The notes under the pieces are model-generated. The model did not search any database. It was not told where the DNA came from and was given only the letters and a program-made list of their open reading frames with translations. A stretch of 17,279 bases of DNA from a bacterium (GTDB lineage Bacteria; Auribacterota; JABMQX01), in contig JABMQX010000335.1 of the NCBI GenBank assembly GCA_013203085.1, positions 1-17,279 on the forward strand. Direction: 5' to 3'. This document shows, one piece after another, positions 1-7,568 of this stretch. A program made the position numbers and the translations under genes. Each line of letters starts with the position of its first letter. Within the stretch, counting starts at the first letter, position 1.

Positions 1-2
1 CC

Positions 3-176
3 AAATCCCCCAGTCCGCGCGGGAACACATCTCAGGTTTTGCCTCCGCAAATGCGAGAGTCTCTCGCAAAGGACACGTTGCACAAACGTAAGGTCGGCTC
101 TTTCCTGAAAACATTGCTTTCCTGGCGCTCCTACGCGAACGACCTCGAAGACACCATGAGATTACGATTGGAGTGA
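3..176 (+). CDS. Possible C-terminal end of an upstream gene (partial)
   Basis: This frame stays open from the window edge for 57 codons to a TGA at 174-176, with about 65% G/C at third positions, which fits the local coding style. The product tail reads ...SWRSYANDLEDTMRLRLE and matches no family I recognise. If real, its stop lies just before the ATG of the kinase gene at 182, and the kinase Shine-Dalgarno (GGAG, 170-173) sits inside its last codons, suggesting translational coupling. A second frame (2-91, ending in TAA) is also open but short, so the choice of frame is uncertain and chance openness cannot be excluded. Confidence 0.3.
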   Translation, partial: KSPSPRGNTSQVLPPQMRESLAKDTLHKRKVGSFLKTLLSWRSYANDLEDTMRLRLE

Positions 177-181
177 AGGAA

Positions 182-3100
182 ATGAATAATAAGCCTATCC
201 AAGTCCTGTTGGTGGAGGACAATCCTGCGGACGCCCATCTTATGCAAACGATGCTGGCGGAAGCGAAGGATGTTCTCATCAATCTGGAGTTGGCCGACAG
301 GCTCTCCACAGGGCTGGAGCGCTTGTCCCAGGACGGCATTGACCTGGTTCTGTTGGACCTCTCCTTGCCGGACAGCCAGGGCCTCGACACATTTTCTACC
401 GTACACGCGAAAGCGCCGCGAGTGCCGATTATTGTCCTGTCCGGTCTCGAGGACGAGGAACTTGCAGTTACGGCGGCAAGAAGAGGTGCCCAAGATTATC
501 TCGTCAAGGGCCGGGTGGATAGTAAGCTGCTGGTACGGGCCATTCGCTACGCCATCGAGCGAAAGCAGACAGAGGAGGCTTTGCGGCATGAAAAGCACCT
601 GCTGCGCACGCTAATGGATGGTCTTCCCGACAGTATTTACTTCAAAGATTCGGAGAGCCGCTTTGTCAGGATGAACGAGGCTTTGGCGCACCGCCTCGGG
701 CTGGAAGATCCCGCTGGAGCGGTGGGCAGAACGGATTTTGACTTTTTCGCCAAAGAGCACGCGGAGCCCGCATTCGTCGATGAACAGGAAGTGATGAGGT
801 CCGGGGAGCCTTTGGTGCACAAGGAGGAAAAGGAAACGTGGCCGGATGGCCGGGAGGCATGGGTCTCAACAACAAAGATGCCTCTCCGCGACGAGAAAGG
901 GAAAATCATCGGGACCTTCGGCATCTCCCGGGACATCACCGAGCTCAAGCGGGCCGCGGAATCGCTCCGGAACAGTGAGGAAAGGTTCAGGGCAATTTTT
1001 GAAGGAGCGACTGATGGAATTCTTGCTGCTGACGTTGGTACAGGGAAATTCGTTTTTGCCAATCCCAGAATATGCGAAATGACAGGCTATTCGTTGAAAG
1101 AGTTGCTTAAGCTGGATGTCACCAAGATTCACCCTGAGAAAGACCTACCTTACGTCACTGACCAGTTCACAAAGCAGGTGCAGGCAAGAATAAGCATCGC
1201 CAAAGATATTCCTCTTCTGAGAAAGGACAAGGAAGTCGTCTATTGTGACGTTGGTTCTAAGACCACACAAATTGGAAACAAGAGATACCTGCTAGGATTT
1301 TTCAGGGATGTGACCGAGCGCAAGGAGGCGGAGGAGGCACTGCGGAAGCACGCGCACGATCTCGGCGAGCGGGTAAAGGAACTGAACTGCCTCTATGCGA
1401 TTTCTAATCTCGTGCAGAAGCGGGGCACTTCGCTGGAGGAAATACTCAAGGGGACAGTTGAACTCATTCCCCCCACCTGGCAGTACCCGGAGATCACTTG
1501 CGCGCGGGTCATCTTCGAGGGCCGGGAGTTCAAAACGGAGAATTTCAAAGAAACGAGCTGGAGACAGGCCTCCGACGTCATTGTGAATGGCGAGCAAATC
1601 GGGACTTTGGAGGTCTGCTACCTGGAAGAAAGACCGGAAAGTAATGAGGGGCCTTTCTTAAAGGAAGAGAGGAGTGTGATCAACGCCATCGCCACGGAGC
1701 TGGGGCAAGTCATCCAGCAGAAGCAGGCGCAGGAGGCGGTCCGGATTGAAGCGGCAAAGCTCTCGGCCATGATATCGAGCATGGAGGAAGGCGTTGTCTT
1801 TGCAGACGCCGAGGACCGCATTATGGAGGTGAACGAGTACTTCGCCCGCTTCGTGAATATGGGCCGCGAGGAGATTCTGGGCAAGACGCTGTGGGATTTC
1901 CACAACGGCGAGGTTGCCGACCGGCTCCGGGACCTGGTCCAACGGTTCCGGGAGCATCCCGACTCTCCCGCACTCGTCCTCCAACGTCCTCTGGGCGGAG
2001 CGGTCGTGGTCCTGAGAGTGCAGCCCATTTATCGCGACGGTCACTACGATGGCGTTCTCCTCAACGTCGTTGATGTAACTGAGCTTGTTCGCGCCCGTGA
2101 AGGAGCAGAAAAGGCGAGCCGGGCAAAGAGCGAGTTCCTCGCCAACATGAGTCACGAGATCCGCACGCCGATGAACGCGATCGTCGGTATGAGCGATCTT
2201 CTCTTTGACACCGACCTTAACGAGGAGCAGCGGGACTACCTCGGCGCCGTGAAAGAGAGCGCCGATTCGCTGCTTTCCCTGATTAACGACATCCTCGACT
2301 TCTCGAAGATCGAGGCGGGCAAGCTGGAGCTTGAGACCATTGATTTTGACCTCCGAGCGGCAATCGAGGTCGTCACGGATACCCTCGCCCATCGCGCTTC
2401 CGAGAAGGGGCTGGAAATGGCCTTTGGGATGGACCCGGACGTTCCGTCGCTTGTTCGAGGGGACCCCGGGCGGCTGAGACAGGTTTTGGTCAACATCGCG
2501 GGCAACGCAATCAAGTTCACCGAGAAGGGCGAAGTCCTCATTCAAGTGAGCCTGGTTGATGAAACAGCAGAGAGCGTGACGGTGCACTTTTCGGCATCAG
2601 ATACAGGCATCGGCATTCCGAGAGACAAATTGGACAAGATATTCAAGGGTTTCTCACAGGCTGATGGCTCGACGACGCGGAAATATGGGGGAACAGGCCT
2701 CGGGCTGACTATATCGAAGCAGCTCGTGCAAATGATGGGTGGTCAGCTTGAAGTCCAGAGCACTCCGGGGAAAGGAAGCTGCTTCTCCTTCACAGTGACC
2801 TTTCCAAGACAGACCGAGGGAAAGGCGGCTCCGCTCGCCGCGCCATGTGATACACGCGGGCTGCGCATCATGATTGTGGATGACAACGCCACCAACCGGA
2901 AGATATTGCTGAAAATGGTCGAGTCTTTCGGGTGTGTTCCGGCGGCCGTGGACTCCGGCAGCAAAGCTCTCGAGGCGCTCAGGAAAGCGAAAGCGTCAGG
3001 CAATCCTTACGGTCTCGTTCTCTTGGATATGCGGATGCCGGAGATGGACGGGGAAGATACCGCGAGAGCAATCAAGGAGGATCCGGAGATAAGAGACGTT

Positions 3101-4108
3101 TCTATCATAGTCCTCACATCGGTAGGAGACCGTAGCGATGCCGAGCGTCTCAAGAGCATCGGCTGCGACGGGTATCTTTTGAAACCGGTCAAGCAATCCA
3201 AACTTTTGGACATGATGATGAACGTTCTTGCTTCTACGGTGGAGGAGGTTCCCGAGAAGGCGATGCCGACAGCGACGACCCACACTGCTGGAAAAGACAA
3301 AAAGCCCCTTGCGCGAGTTCTCCTTGCGGAGGACAACCCCATCAACCGGAAAGTGGCAGTTGCGATGATCGAGAAAGCGGGCTGTGCCGTGGATACTGTG
3401 GCGGATGGCCGTCGGGCTGTCGAGGCGGCGATAAAAACAGCCTATGACCTGATCCTGATGGACGTGCAGATGCCGGAGATGGACGGCTTCGAGGCGACCG
3501 GGGCTATTCGCGAAAAGGAAGGCGATAAACGTCACACACCTATCATCGCCATGACAGCTCATGCCATGACCGGCGACCGCGAGCGATGCCTTGAGGCGGG
3601 GATGGACGATTACATCTCTAAGCCAGTCGAGCGAAAGATCCTCCTGGAAACGATCAGGAAGTGGACAGGACGAAGCGAAAACCGGCCTGACACAGCCAAA
3701 GCACCCCCCCTTGACCTCGAGGCAGCCCTGCCGAGGTTCGGCGGGGATAAGGCTTTTTTGGCGGAGATGCTCGAGGAATTTCTCGGCTACGCGCCGTCGC
3801 AGTTGGAGGCGCTGGCCGCCGCCGTTCAAGAAGGGAACCCCGAGGAATTAGATAAGCAGGCTCACAGCCTCAAGGGCGGCTCCGCCAATTTCGCCGCCGA
3901 GAGAATGGTCTCTATCGCCGCTCGCCTCGAGGAAATGGGGAAACAGGGGCAAGCTCTCTCCGAGGCATCGGAGTTAGTCGAGCAGTTAAAGGGCGAAATG
4001 TCTCGGTTGAGGGAATATCTCAGCGTTCTGAAATCGGAGGCACAGCGAGCGCAATGCCGGGATAAACAGGACCGGAAGCATCCCGCCTATCCTGCTATCC
4101 CGTCGTAG
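182..4108 (+). CDS. Hybrid sensor histidine kinase, multi-PAS, with three receiver domains and HPt
   Basis: A 1308-residue phosphorelay protein. Domains in order: REC (about 6-125; E12/D13, phosphoacceptor D59, S87, K109), PAS (140-257), PAS (265-383), coiled linker, GAF-like segment (400-520), PAS (527-640), HisKA (649-715; H658 in MSHEIRTPMN), HATPase_c (758-876; N-box NIAGNAIKF, D807 of DTGIGI, then GGTGLGL), REC (894-1010; D949), REC (1044-1165; D1094), HPt (1178-1280; H1228 in AHSLKGG). No transmembrane segment is visible, so it is probably cytoplasmic. The order resembles BarA/ArcB-type relays with an added N-terminal receiver, so it can probably be phosphorylated by another kinase as well as signal onward. 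ATG 182 was chosen because GGAG at 170-173 lies 8 nt upstream; an in-frame GTG at 173 adds three residues. The second PAS is AT-richer than its flanks. The last ~18 residues are encoded by an inverted repeat. Confidence 0.95.
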   Translation: MNNKPIQVLLVEDNPADAHLMQTMLAEAKDVLINLELADRLSTGLERLSQDGIDLVLLDLSLPDSQGLDTFSTVHAKAPRVPIIVLSGLEDEELAVTAARRGAQDYLVKGRVDSKLLVRAIRYAIERKQTEEALRHEKHLLRTLMDGLPDSIYFKDSESRFVRMNEALAHRLGLEDPAGAVGRTDFDFFAKEHAEPAFVDEQEVMRSGEPLVHKEEKETWPDGREAWVSTTKMPLRDEKGKIIGTFGISRDITELKRAAESLRNSEERFRAIFEGATDGILAADVGTGKFVFANPRICEMTGYSLKELLKLDVTKIHPEKDLPYVTDQFTKQVQARISIAKDIPLLRKDKEVVYCDVGSKTTQIGNKRYLLGFFRDVTERKEAEEALRKHAHDLGERVKELNCLYAISNLVQKRGTSLEEILKGTVELIPPTWQYPEITCARVIFEGREFKTENFKETSWRQASDVIVNGEQIGTLEVCYLEERPESNEGPFLKEERSVINAIATELGQVIQQKQAQEAVRIEAAKLSAMISSMEEGVVFADAEDRIMEVNEYFARFVNMGREEILGKTLWDFHNGEVADRLRDLVQRFREHPDSPALVLQRPLGGAVVVLRVQPIYRDGHYDGVLLNVVDVTELVRAREGAEKASRAKSEFLANMSHEIRTPMNAIVGMSDLLFDTDLNEEQRDYLGAVKESADSLLSLINDILDFSKIEAGKLELETIDFDLRAAIEVVTDTLAHRASEKGLEMAFGMDPDVPSLVRGDPGRLRQVLVNIAGNAIKFTEKGEVLIQVSLVDETAESVTVHFSASDTGIGIPRDKLDKIFKGFSQADGSTTRKYGGTGLGLTISKQLVQMMGGQLEVQSTPGKGSCFSFTVTFPRQTEGKAAPLAAPCDTRGLRIMIVDDNATNRKILLKMVESFGCVPAAVDSGSKALEALRKAKASGNPYGLVLLDMRMPEMDGEDTARAIKEDPEIRDVSIIVLTSVGDRSDAERLKSIGCDGYLLKPVKQSKLLDMMMNVLASTVEEVPEKAMPTATTHTAGKDKKPLARVLLAEDNPINRKVAVAMIEKAGCAVDTVADGRRAVEAAIKTAYDLILMDVQMPEMDGFEATGAIREKEGDKRHTPIIAMTAHAMTGDRERCLEAGMDDYISKPVERKILLETIRKWTGRSENRPDTAKAPPLDLEAALPRFGGDKAFLAEMLEEFLGYAPSQLEALAAAVQEGNPEELDKQAHSLKGGSANFAAERMVSIAARLEEMGKQGQALSEASELVEQLKGEMSRLREYLSVLKSEAQRAQCRDKQDRKHPAYPAIPS
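4058..4102. repeat. Imperfect inverted repeat of the CAGGAT type, overlapping the kinase 3' end
   Basis: Left arm CGGGATAAACAGGA (4058-4071) faces right arm TATCCTGCTATCCCG (4088-4102). The reverse complement of the right arm is CGGGATAGCAGGATA, so the arms differ mainly by an AA/G change. The repeat ends four bases before the kinase stop codon and encodes the unusual C-terminal tail that follows the HPt domain. A related hairpin built from the same units lies at 10572-10619, also at a gene 3' end. It may act as a transcription-ending or RNA-stabilising hairpin; that role is inferred. Confidence 0.55.
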
Positions 4109-4148
4109 GGCTTATGAATCGGAGCATTTGGGAATGAGGAAGTCATCT

Positions 4149-4520
4149 ATGAAGCGATTCTGTCTGCTGTTGGTCGTTGTTCTCATGTACGGCTGCGGGA
4201 GGGAAAAACCTACGGAGCCGGAGGCATACGTGGCGGTTGATGTCGTGAGCTCGCAATGCGATATTTCCCTCGGCGGCAGAGAACTGAAGGGCGTCGCATG
4301 GACGGAGGTTTTCGGTGTCTCCGCCGGCAAACACAAGCTGCGGGCGAAACTCACCCGGAAGCCCGAGGTAACTGCTGAAATGACCTTCACAATAGCGAAG
4401 GGAGAAACTCGCGATTACAGGGTTTTTAGCCAACCGGCGGGCACAGCAGAAGCCGGTGGGACACCTCCCGAAGCGAAGACACTCCGTATTGAAAAGATGG
4501 AGTCGGAGAGTTTCCAATGA
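4149..4520 (+). CDS. Small lipoprotein with PEGA-like domain
   Basis: A 123-residue protein starting MKRFCLLLVVVLMYGC, a short basic n-region, hydrophobic core and lipobox-like end with the acylated Cys at residue 16, so it is probably a membrane-anchored lipoprotein. Residues ~25-95 resemble a PEGA domain: a beta-rich repeat with VDVVSSQCDISLGG, then SAGKHKLRAKL and a closing IAKGETRDYRVF strand. PEGA domains are common on surface-exposed proteins; no enzymatic role is known. ATG 4149 has GAGGAAG at 4136-4142 with 6-nt spacing and gives a clean signal peptide; ATG 4134 or TTG 4128 would add 5 or 7 residues. It lies 40 nt after the kinase and is probably cotranscribed. The C-terminal ~30 residues are low-complexity and not recognised. 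Confidence 0.72.
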   Translation: MKRFCLLLVVVLMYGCGREKPTEPEAYVAVDVVSSQCDISLGGRELKGVAWTEVFGVSAGKHKLRAKLTRKPEVTAEMTFTIAKGETRDYRVFSQPAGTAEAGGTPPEAKTLRIEKMESESFQ

Positions 4521-4603
4521 AGGAGTGCGTCGCGCCGTCGGTATCTGGCAAAAGAGCGTGATACTCTTGTGGTCTGAAAGGAAAGCAGGAAATGTAGCCA
4601 AAT

Positions 4604-4636
4604 GGCACGGGCTGTTTCCCTCGTGTCTCTGTATTT
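4604..4636 (+). terminator. Candidate weak terminator hairpin before the ATPase gene
   Basis: GGCACGGG (4604-4611) can pair with CC-U-CGTGTC (4619-4627), an 8-bp stem with one bulged base and one G-U pair, loop of 7, followed by a moderately T-rich run (TCTGTATTT). It sits in the 183-nt gap between the lipoprotein and the ATPase gene. If functional it would partly separate the kinase/lipoprotein unit from the pilus operon. The T-tract is interrupted, so support is weak. Confidence 0.28.
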
Positions 4637-4703
4637 CTAACGATTTCTCAGCTTGCGCGCTGCGTTCATCATCTTGTGTTGGAGCGCAATTGAGGATCTC
4701 GTC

Positions 4704-6503
4704 ATGGATATGAGCACAACCTCAGGTGTGGTGAAAAAGACATTCACGGAAATGCTCATCGAACATGGGACAGTGACCCCATCTCAACTCGAAAAAGCCA
4801 GGAGAATTCAGTTAGAAACTGGCGGGAAACTCCCCGATGTCCTCGAGCAGCTCGGTTATGTCTCCAAGGAGGTTCTCGCCCAGCACATCAGCGACAATTA
4901 CGACATCCCAAAGATAAAGCTCTCCCTGGACCTCATTGACCCGGACGTGGTCAAGATGGTGTCGCCGGAGCTGGCCCGGAACTACAAGGTCATCCCCATC
5001 ATGATGGTCGCGAACATTCTCACCGTTGCCATGGCGGACCCCTTGGACCTTATCGCTATTGACACAATGAAGATGGCATCAGGGCAGAATATCGAGCCGG
5101 TTATCTGCACGGAGGACGAGATTCTCGAGGCGATAGACTTCATTTTTGGGAAAGAAGAAAAGCCTCTCAGAGTCCACGAGCCGTGGCGGGACACGAACGT
5201 CGAGTTCGTCCGTGGTGAAGATGATGAGCAGAGCTTGCGAGACCAAGAAGTCGAAGATGCTCCCATCGTGAGATTAGTCAGTGTCATCTTGTCTCGCGCC
5301 ATAGACGACGGCGCAGGCGATGTCCATATTGAGCCTGCTGAGGATCTCGGGAGGGTGCGATTCCGCCAGGACGGGGTCTTGCACGAAGTGAATGTTTTGC
5401 CTCGCCACGTCCCGGGTCCCCTCATCTCGCGGATCAAAGTCCTTTCCTCGCTGGACATTACGGAGAAGAGGATTCCCCAGGACGGAAGGTTTTTCGTTCG
5501 CTACAACCAGAGGAATGTTGACCTCCGGGTGGCGACGCTGCCGACGATCTACGGGGAGTCTTGTGTCATCAGATTGTTGGACCAATCGAAATCAGACATC
5601 CAGCTCGAGAACCTCGGGCTGACGGAAGACCAATGGAACCTGATCGTAGGGGCTTTGGGCAAGACTTCCGGCTTGGTCCTCGTTACAGGCCCGACAGGAA
5701 GCGGCAAAACGACGACGCTCTGCGCGATGTTGAATTACGTGAATTCCCTCGAGAAGAAAATCATCACCCTTGAAGACCCTGTCGAGTACAGGATGAAGAT
5801 TGTCAACCAGGTAACCATCAATCCGGTGGTTGGCCTGACGTACGCCGCCGGGCTGCGTTCGATATTGAGGAGCGACCCCGATATCGTCCTCGTCGGCGAA
5901 ATAAGGGACAGGGAGAGCGCGGTGATCGCGGTCCAGGCGGCCCTCACCGGGCATCTCCTTCTGAGTACACTCCACACCACCGGGACAGCCGAGACCCTCA
6001 TGAGGCTACTTGACCTCGGAGTGGACCCGTTTTACGTCAGGGAGGTCGTGGAACTGATTCTCGCCCAGAGGTTAGTTCGAGTCCTCTGCGATCATTGCAA
6101 GGAAGATTACAGGCCCTCCACCGAGGTCAGAGCCTTGCTCGGCAACATTGACGCAGACGCAACTTTGTTCAAACCGGTGGGGTGTGCCGAATGCCACAAC
6201 ACGGGCTTTCGCGGCAGAACCGCGGTCTATGAAATACTGCGCATGACAGACACAATCCGGGCGATCCTTAAGCCCGAGACAACAGCCCATAGTGTCAAAG
6301 AGCTTGCCAGGAAAGAGGGAATGACTATTTTCTGGGAGGCGGCAGTTGAAAAAGTGCTGCAAGGAGCAACTTCGGTCGAAGAAATAAGCAAGTATGTGCC
6401 GGGCAGCGTCCGAATTGACTCCGGGGATGGCTCGGCCGCAAACAATCACACCACGGGGAAAAATGGCATAGAGCCGGAGGAAGCCGATGGAAAACACGAA
6501 TGA
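4704..6503 (+). CDS. GspE/PilB-family type II secretion / type IV pilus assembly ATPase
   Basis: A 599-residue cytoplasmic hexameric ATPase that powers pilin or pseudopilin assembly. An N-terminal MshEN/T2SSE_N-type domain (about 10-150) is followed by the catalytic domain: GDVHIEP Asp-box region, Walker A GPTGSGKTTT (329-338, K335), Walker B region DPDIVLVGEIRD with E399, His-box STLHTTGTAETL, and the tetracysteine metal site C462-x2-C465 / C494-x2-C497 typical of GspE and PilB and absent from PilT. That supports an extension ATPase. ATG 4704 has GAGG at 4692-4695 with 8-nt spacing; the longer TTG-started frame from 4653 has no good ribosome site. It overlaps the next gene by 17 bases. In the N-domain the usual R-L-G motif reads GKLPDVL, so c-di-GMP binding may be weakened. 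No GspF/PilC-type platform gene is present in the window. Confidence 0.95.
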   Translation: MDMSTTSGVVKKTFTEMLIEHGTVTPSQLEKARRIQLETGGKLPDVLEQLGYVSKEVLAQHISDNYDIPKIKLSLDLIDPDVVKMVSPELARNYKVIPIMMVANILTVAMADPLDLIAIDTMKMASGQNIEPVICTEDEILEAIDFIFGKEEKPLRVHEPWRDTNVEFVRGEDDEQSLRDQEVEDAPIVRLVSVILSRAIDDGAGDVHIEPAEDLGRVRFRQDGVLHEVNVLPRHVPGPLISRIKVLSSLDITEKRIPQDGRFFVRYNQRNVDLRVATLPTIYGESCVIRLLDQSKSDIQLENLGLTEDQWNLIVGALGKTSGLVLVTGPTGSGKTTTLCAMLNYVNSLEKKIITLEDPVEYRMKIVNQVTINPVVGLTYAAGLRSILRSDPDIVLVGEIRDRESAVIAVQAALTGHLLLSTLHTTGTAETLMRLLDLGVDPFYVREVVELILAQRLVRVLCDHCKEDYRPSTEVRALLGNIDADATLFKPVGCAECHNTGFRGRTAVYEILRMTDTIRAILKPETTAHSVKELARKEGMTIFWEAAVEKVLQGATSVEEISKYVPGSVRIDSGDGSAANNHTTGKNGIEPEEADGKHE

Positions 6504-7125
6504 ATCAACCTGCTCCATTCACGCCGGGCAAATCATCATCGGGAGCTGCTCGGGATGCGGGCGTCCCGTTTGCGGCAAGTGCATAGCCGAGAGAAAAAGG
6601 GACAGATTGCTGTGTCACGAATGCTCCGTGAAGGACATCGTTGCCTCCTACGATCGGGAACGGGAGGAAGACACAGAGGAACTCCATGAAGCCCAAGTCA
6701 AAAAGCACGAACGCCTCACCAGGCGCAGGAAAATCGTTCGTCTTTCCATGATCTCGGCACTCGCCGCCGAGGCCATTATCCTTCCTTTCGTGGCGGCGAA
6801 GGTCCGCCCCAAGTCGCATCATTGGGTGATCGGTAAAGTGTCTGAGGCAGAACTCAAAGCCAACGAGTGCGTCGAGAACCTATGGAAAATTAAAGCTGCC
6901 GTTGACGAATTCATCCGCGACAACAAGCGGCCGCCAACTTCACTGGACGAGCTGAAGAACCCCTATTTGCGAAAAACCCTGACATCCCCTCAGTCAGGTC
7001 AGCAATATCTTTACAAGAAGGTGGAAGAGGGGGTCTACGTGTTCGGTTGTCCGACCCCCCGGGAACACGCGCTGAGACAATTCTGTTGTGACACGACGGG
7101 GTCGGCGCCTCAGGCAATCCCATGA
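6487..7125 (+). CDS. B-box zinc-finger membrane protein with pseudopilin-like C-terminal domain
   Basis: A 212-residue protein of unusual layout. Residues 9-46 carry four metal-ligand pairs, C9-x2-H12, C21-x2-C24, C29-x2-C32 and C43-x2-C46, the pattern of a B-box zinc finger. A charged, probably coiled stretch (55-82) leads to one transmembrane segment (about 84-104, LSMISALAAEAIILPFVAA). The outer part (about 117-200) reads like the globular part of a pseudopilin: ANECVENLWKIKAAVDEF, a PPTSLDELKNPYLRK motif, then SPQSGQQYLYK and VFGCPTPREH. There is no prepilin peptidase motif. By inference it links the cytoplasmic ATPase side to the pilus side. SD GGAGG at 6476-6480 is 6 nt from the ATG. 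The gene begins inside the ATPase gene and its TGA overlaps an ATG (ATGA, 7122-7125). Confidence 0.85.
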   Translation: MENTNESTCSIHAGQIIIGSCSGCGRPVCGKCIAERKRDRLLCHECSVKDIVASYDREREEDTEELHEAQVKKHERLTRRRKIVRLSMISALAAEAIILPFVAAKVRPKSHHWVIGKVSEAELKANECVENLWKIKAAVDEFIRDNKRPPTSLDELKNPYLRKTLTSPQSGQQYLYKKVEEGVYVFGCPTPREHALRQFCCDTTGSAPQAIP

Positions 7126-7226
7126 GAGAACATCAACAGGGAAGAAAAGAGGTCCCTCGGCAAAAGGAAGCCCTGCGACGGTTATCCGGTTTTGCTCAGA
7201 GCCTCGCAGGAAAGGAGAATAGACCG

Positions 7227-7547
7227 ATGTTGGGAAAGAGTAGAGGATTCAGTCTTGTAGAGATAATGATCGTGGTTGGAATCATTGGCTTGCTCGCGCC
7301 CACTCTTATGCTCAGCCTCACCGTCGCCAGGCAGAAAGCCCAAGAGACAGCCTGTCTCGATAATAGAAGGGTCATAGAGAGCATTGAGCAGCAGTTCAAG
7401 ATGGAAACGGGGCGGCATTCGACAACCTTTTATGAACTGGTGGATACCGGTTACCTGCGATGGGACATGCAGACCCCCGCAGGGGGAATTTACGCCTGGG
7501 TACCCTACCCTGCAGATGATCCGAGATACCACACCATCCTCGGCTGA
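7227..7547 (+). CDS. Type IV prepilin / pseudopilin (probably truncated by an in-frame TGA)
   Basis: A 106-residue prepilin. The leader MLGKSRG is followed by FSLVEIMIVVGIIGLL: cleavage expected after G7, methylation at F8, and the conserved E+5 at E12. The helix continues into ACLDNRRVIESIEQQF and a short beta region with PAGGIY, the layout of short pilins ending in a '(C)PAGG-T-Y ... C-S-x-x-G-H' pattern. Here the first Cys is Thr (QTPAGG), and the second Cys position appears to be the TGA stop at 7545-7547. The frame stays open after it for over 200 codons. ATG 7227 was chosen because AAAGGAG (7211-7217) lies 9 nt upstream and it yields a normal 7-residue leader; an ATG at 7122 would add 35 residues but overlaps the previous stop (ATGA). 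It probably supplies the fibre subunit for the adjacent ATPase. Confidence 0.8.
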   Translation: MLGKSRGFSLVEIMIVVGIIGLLAPTLMLSLTVARQKAQETACLDNRRVIESIEQQFKMETGRHSTTFYELVDTGYLRWDMQTPAGGIYAWVPYPADDPRYHTILG

Positions 7548-7568
7548 TCGATCCACGGGGCATCAACT

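Noticed and set aside
1658..2587. 309-codon minus-strand open frame inside the kinase gene
   Set aside because: The + strand encodes PAS, HisKA and HATPase motifs over the same bases; the minus frame has no family signature.
2996..3829. 277-codon minus-strand open frame
   Set aside because: It is the shadow of the two C-terminal receivers and the HPt domain.
4456..4713. 85-codon + strand frame between lipoprotein and ATPase
   Set aside because: It overlaps the lipoprotein end in another frame, has mixed composition and no family resemblance.
7545..7547. TGA read as Trp or Gly by an alternative genetic code
   Set aside because: Other genes here (lipoprotein, ATPase, B-box protein, PIG-L, rtcA, beta-mannosidase, response regulator) all end properly at TGA, so TGA is a normal stop in this genome.
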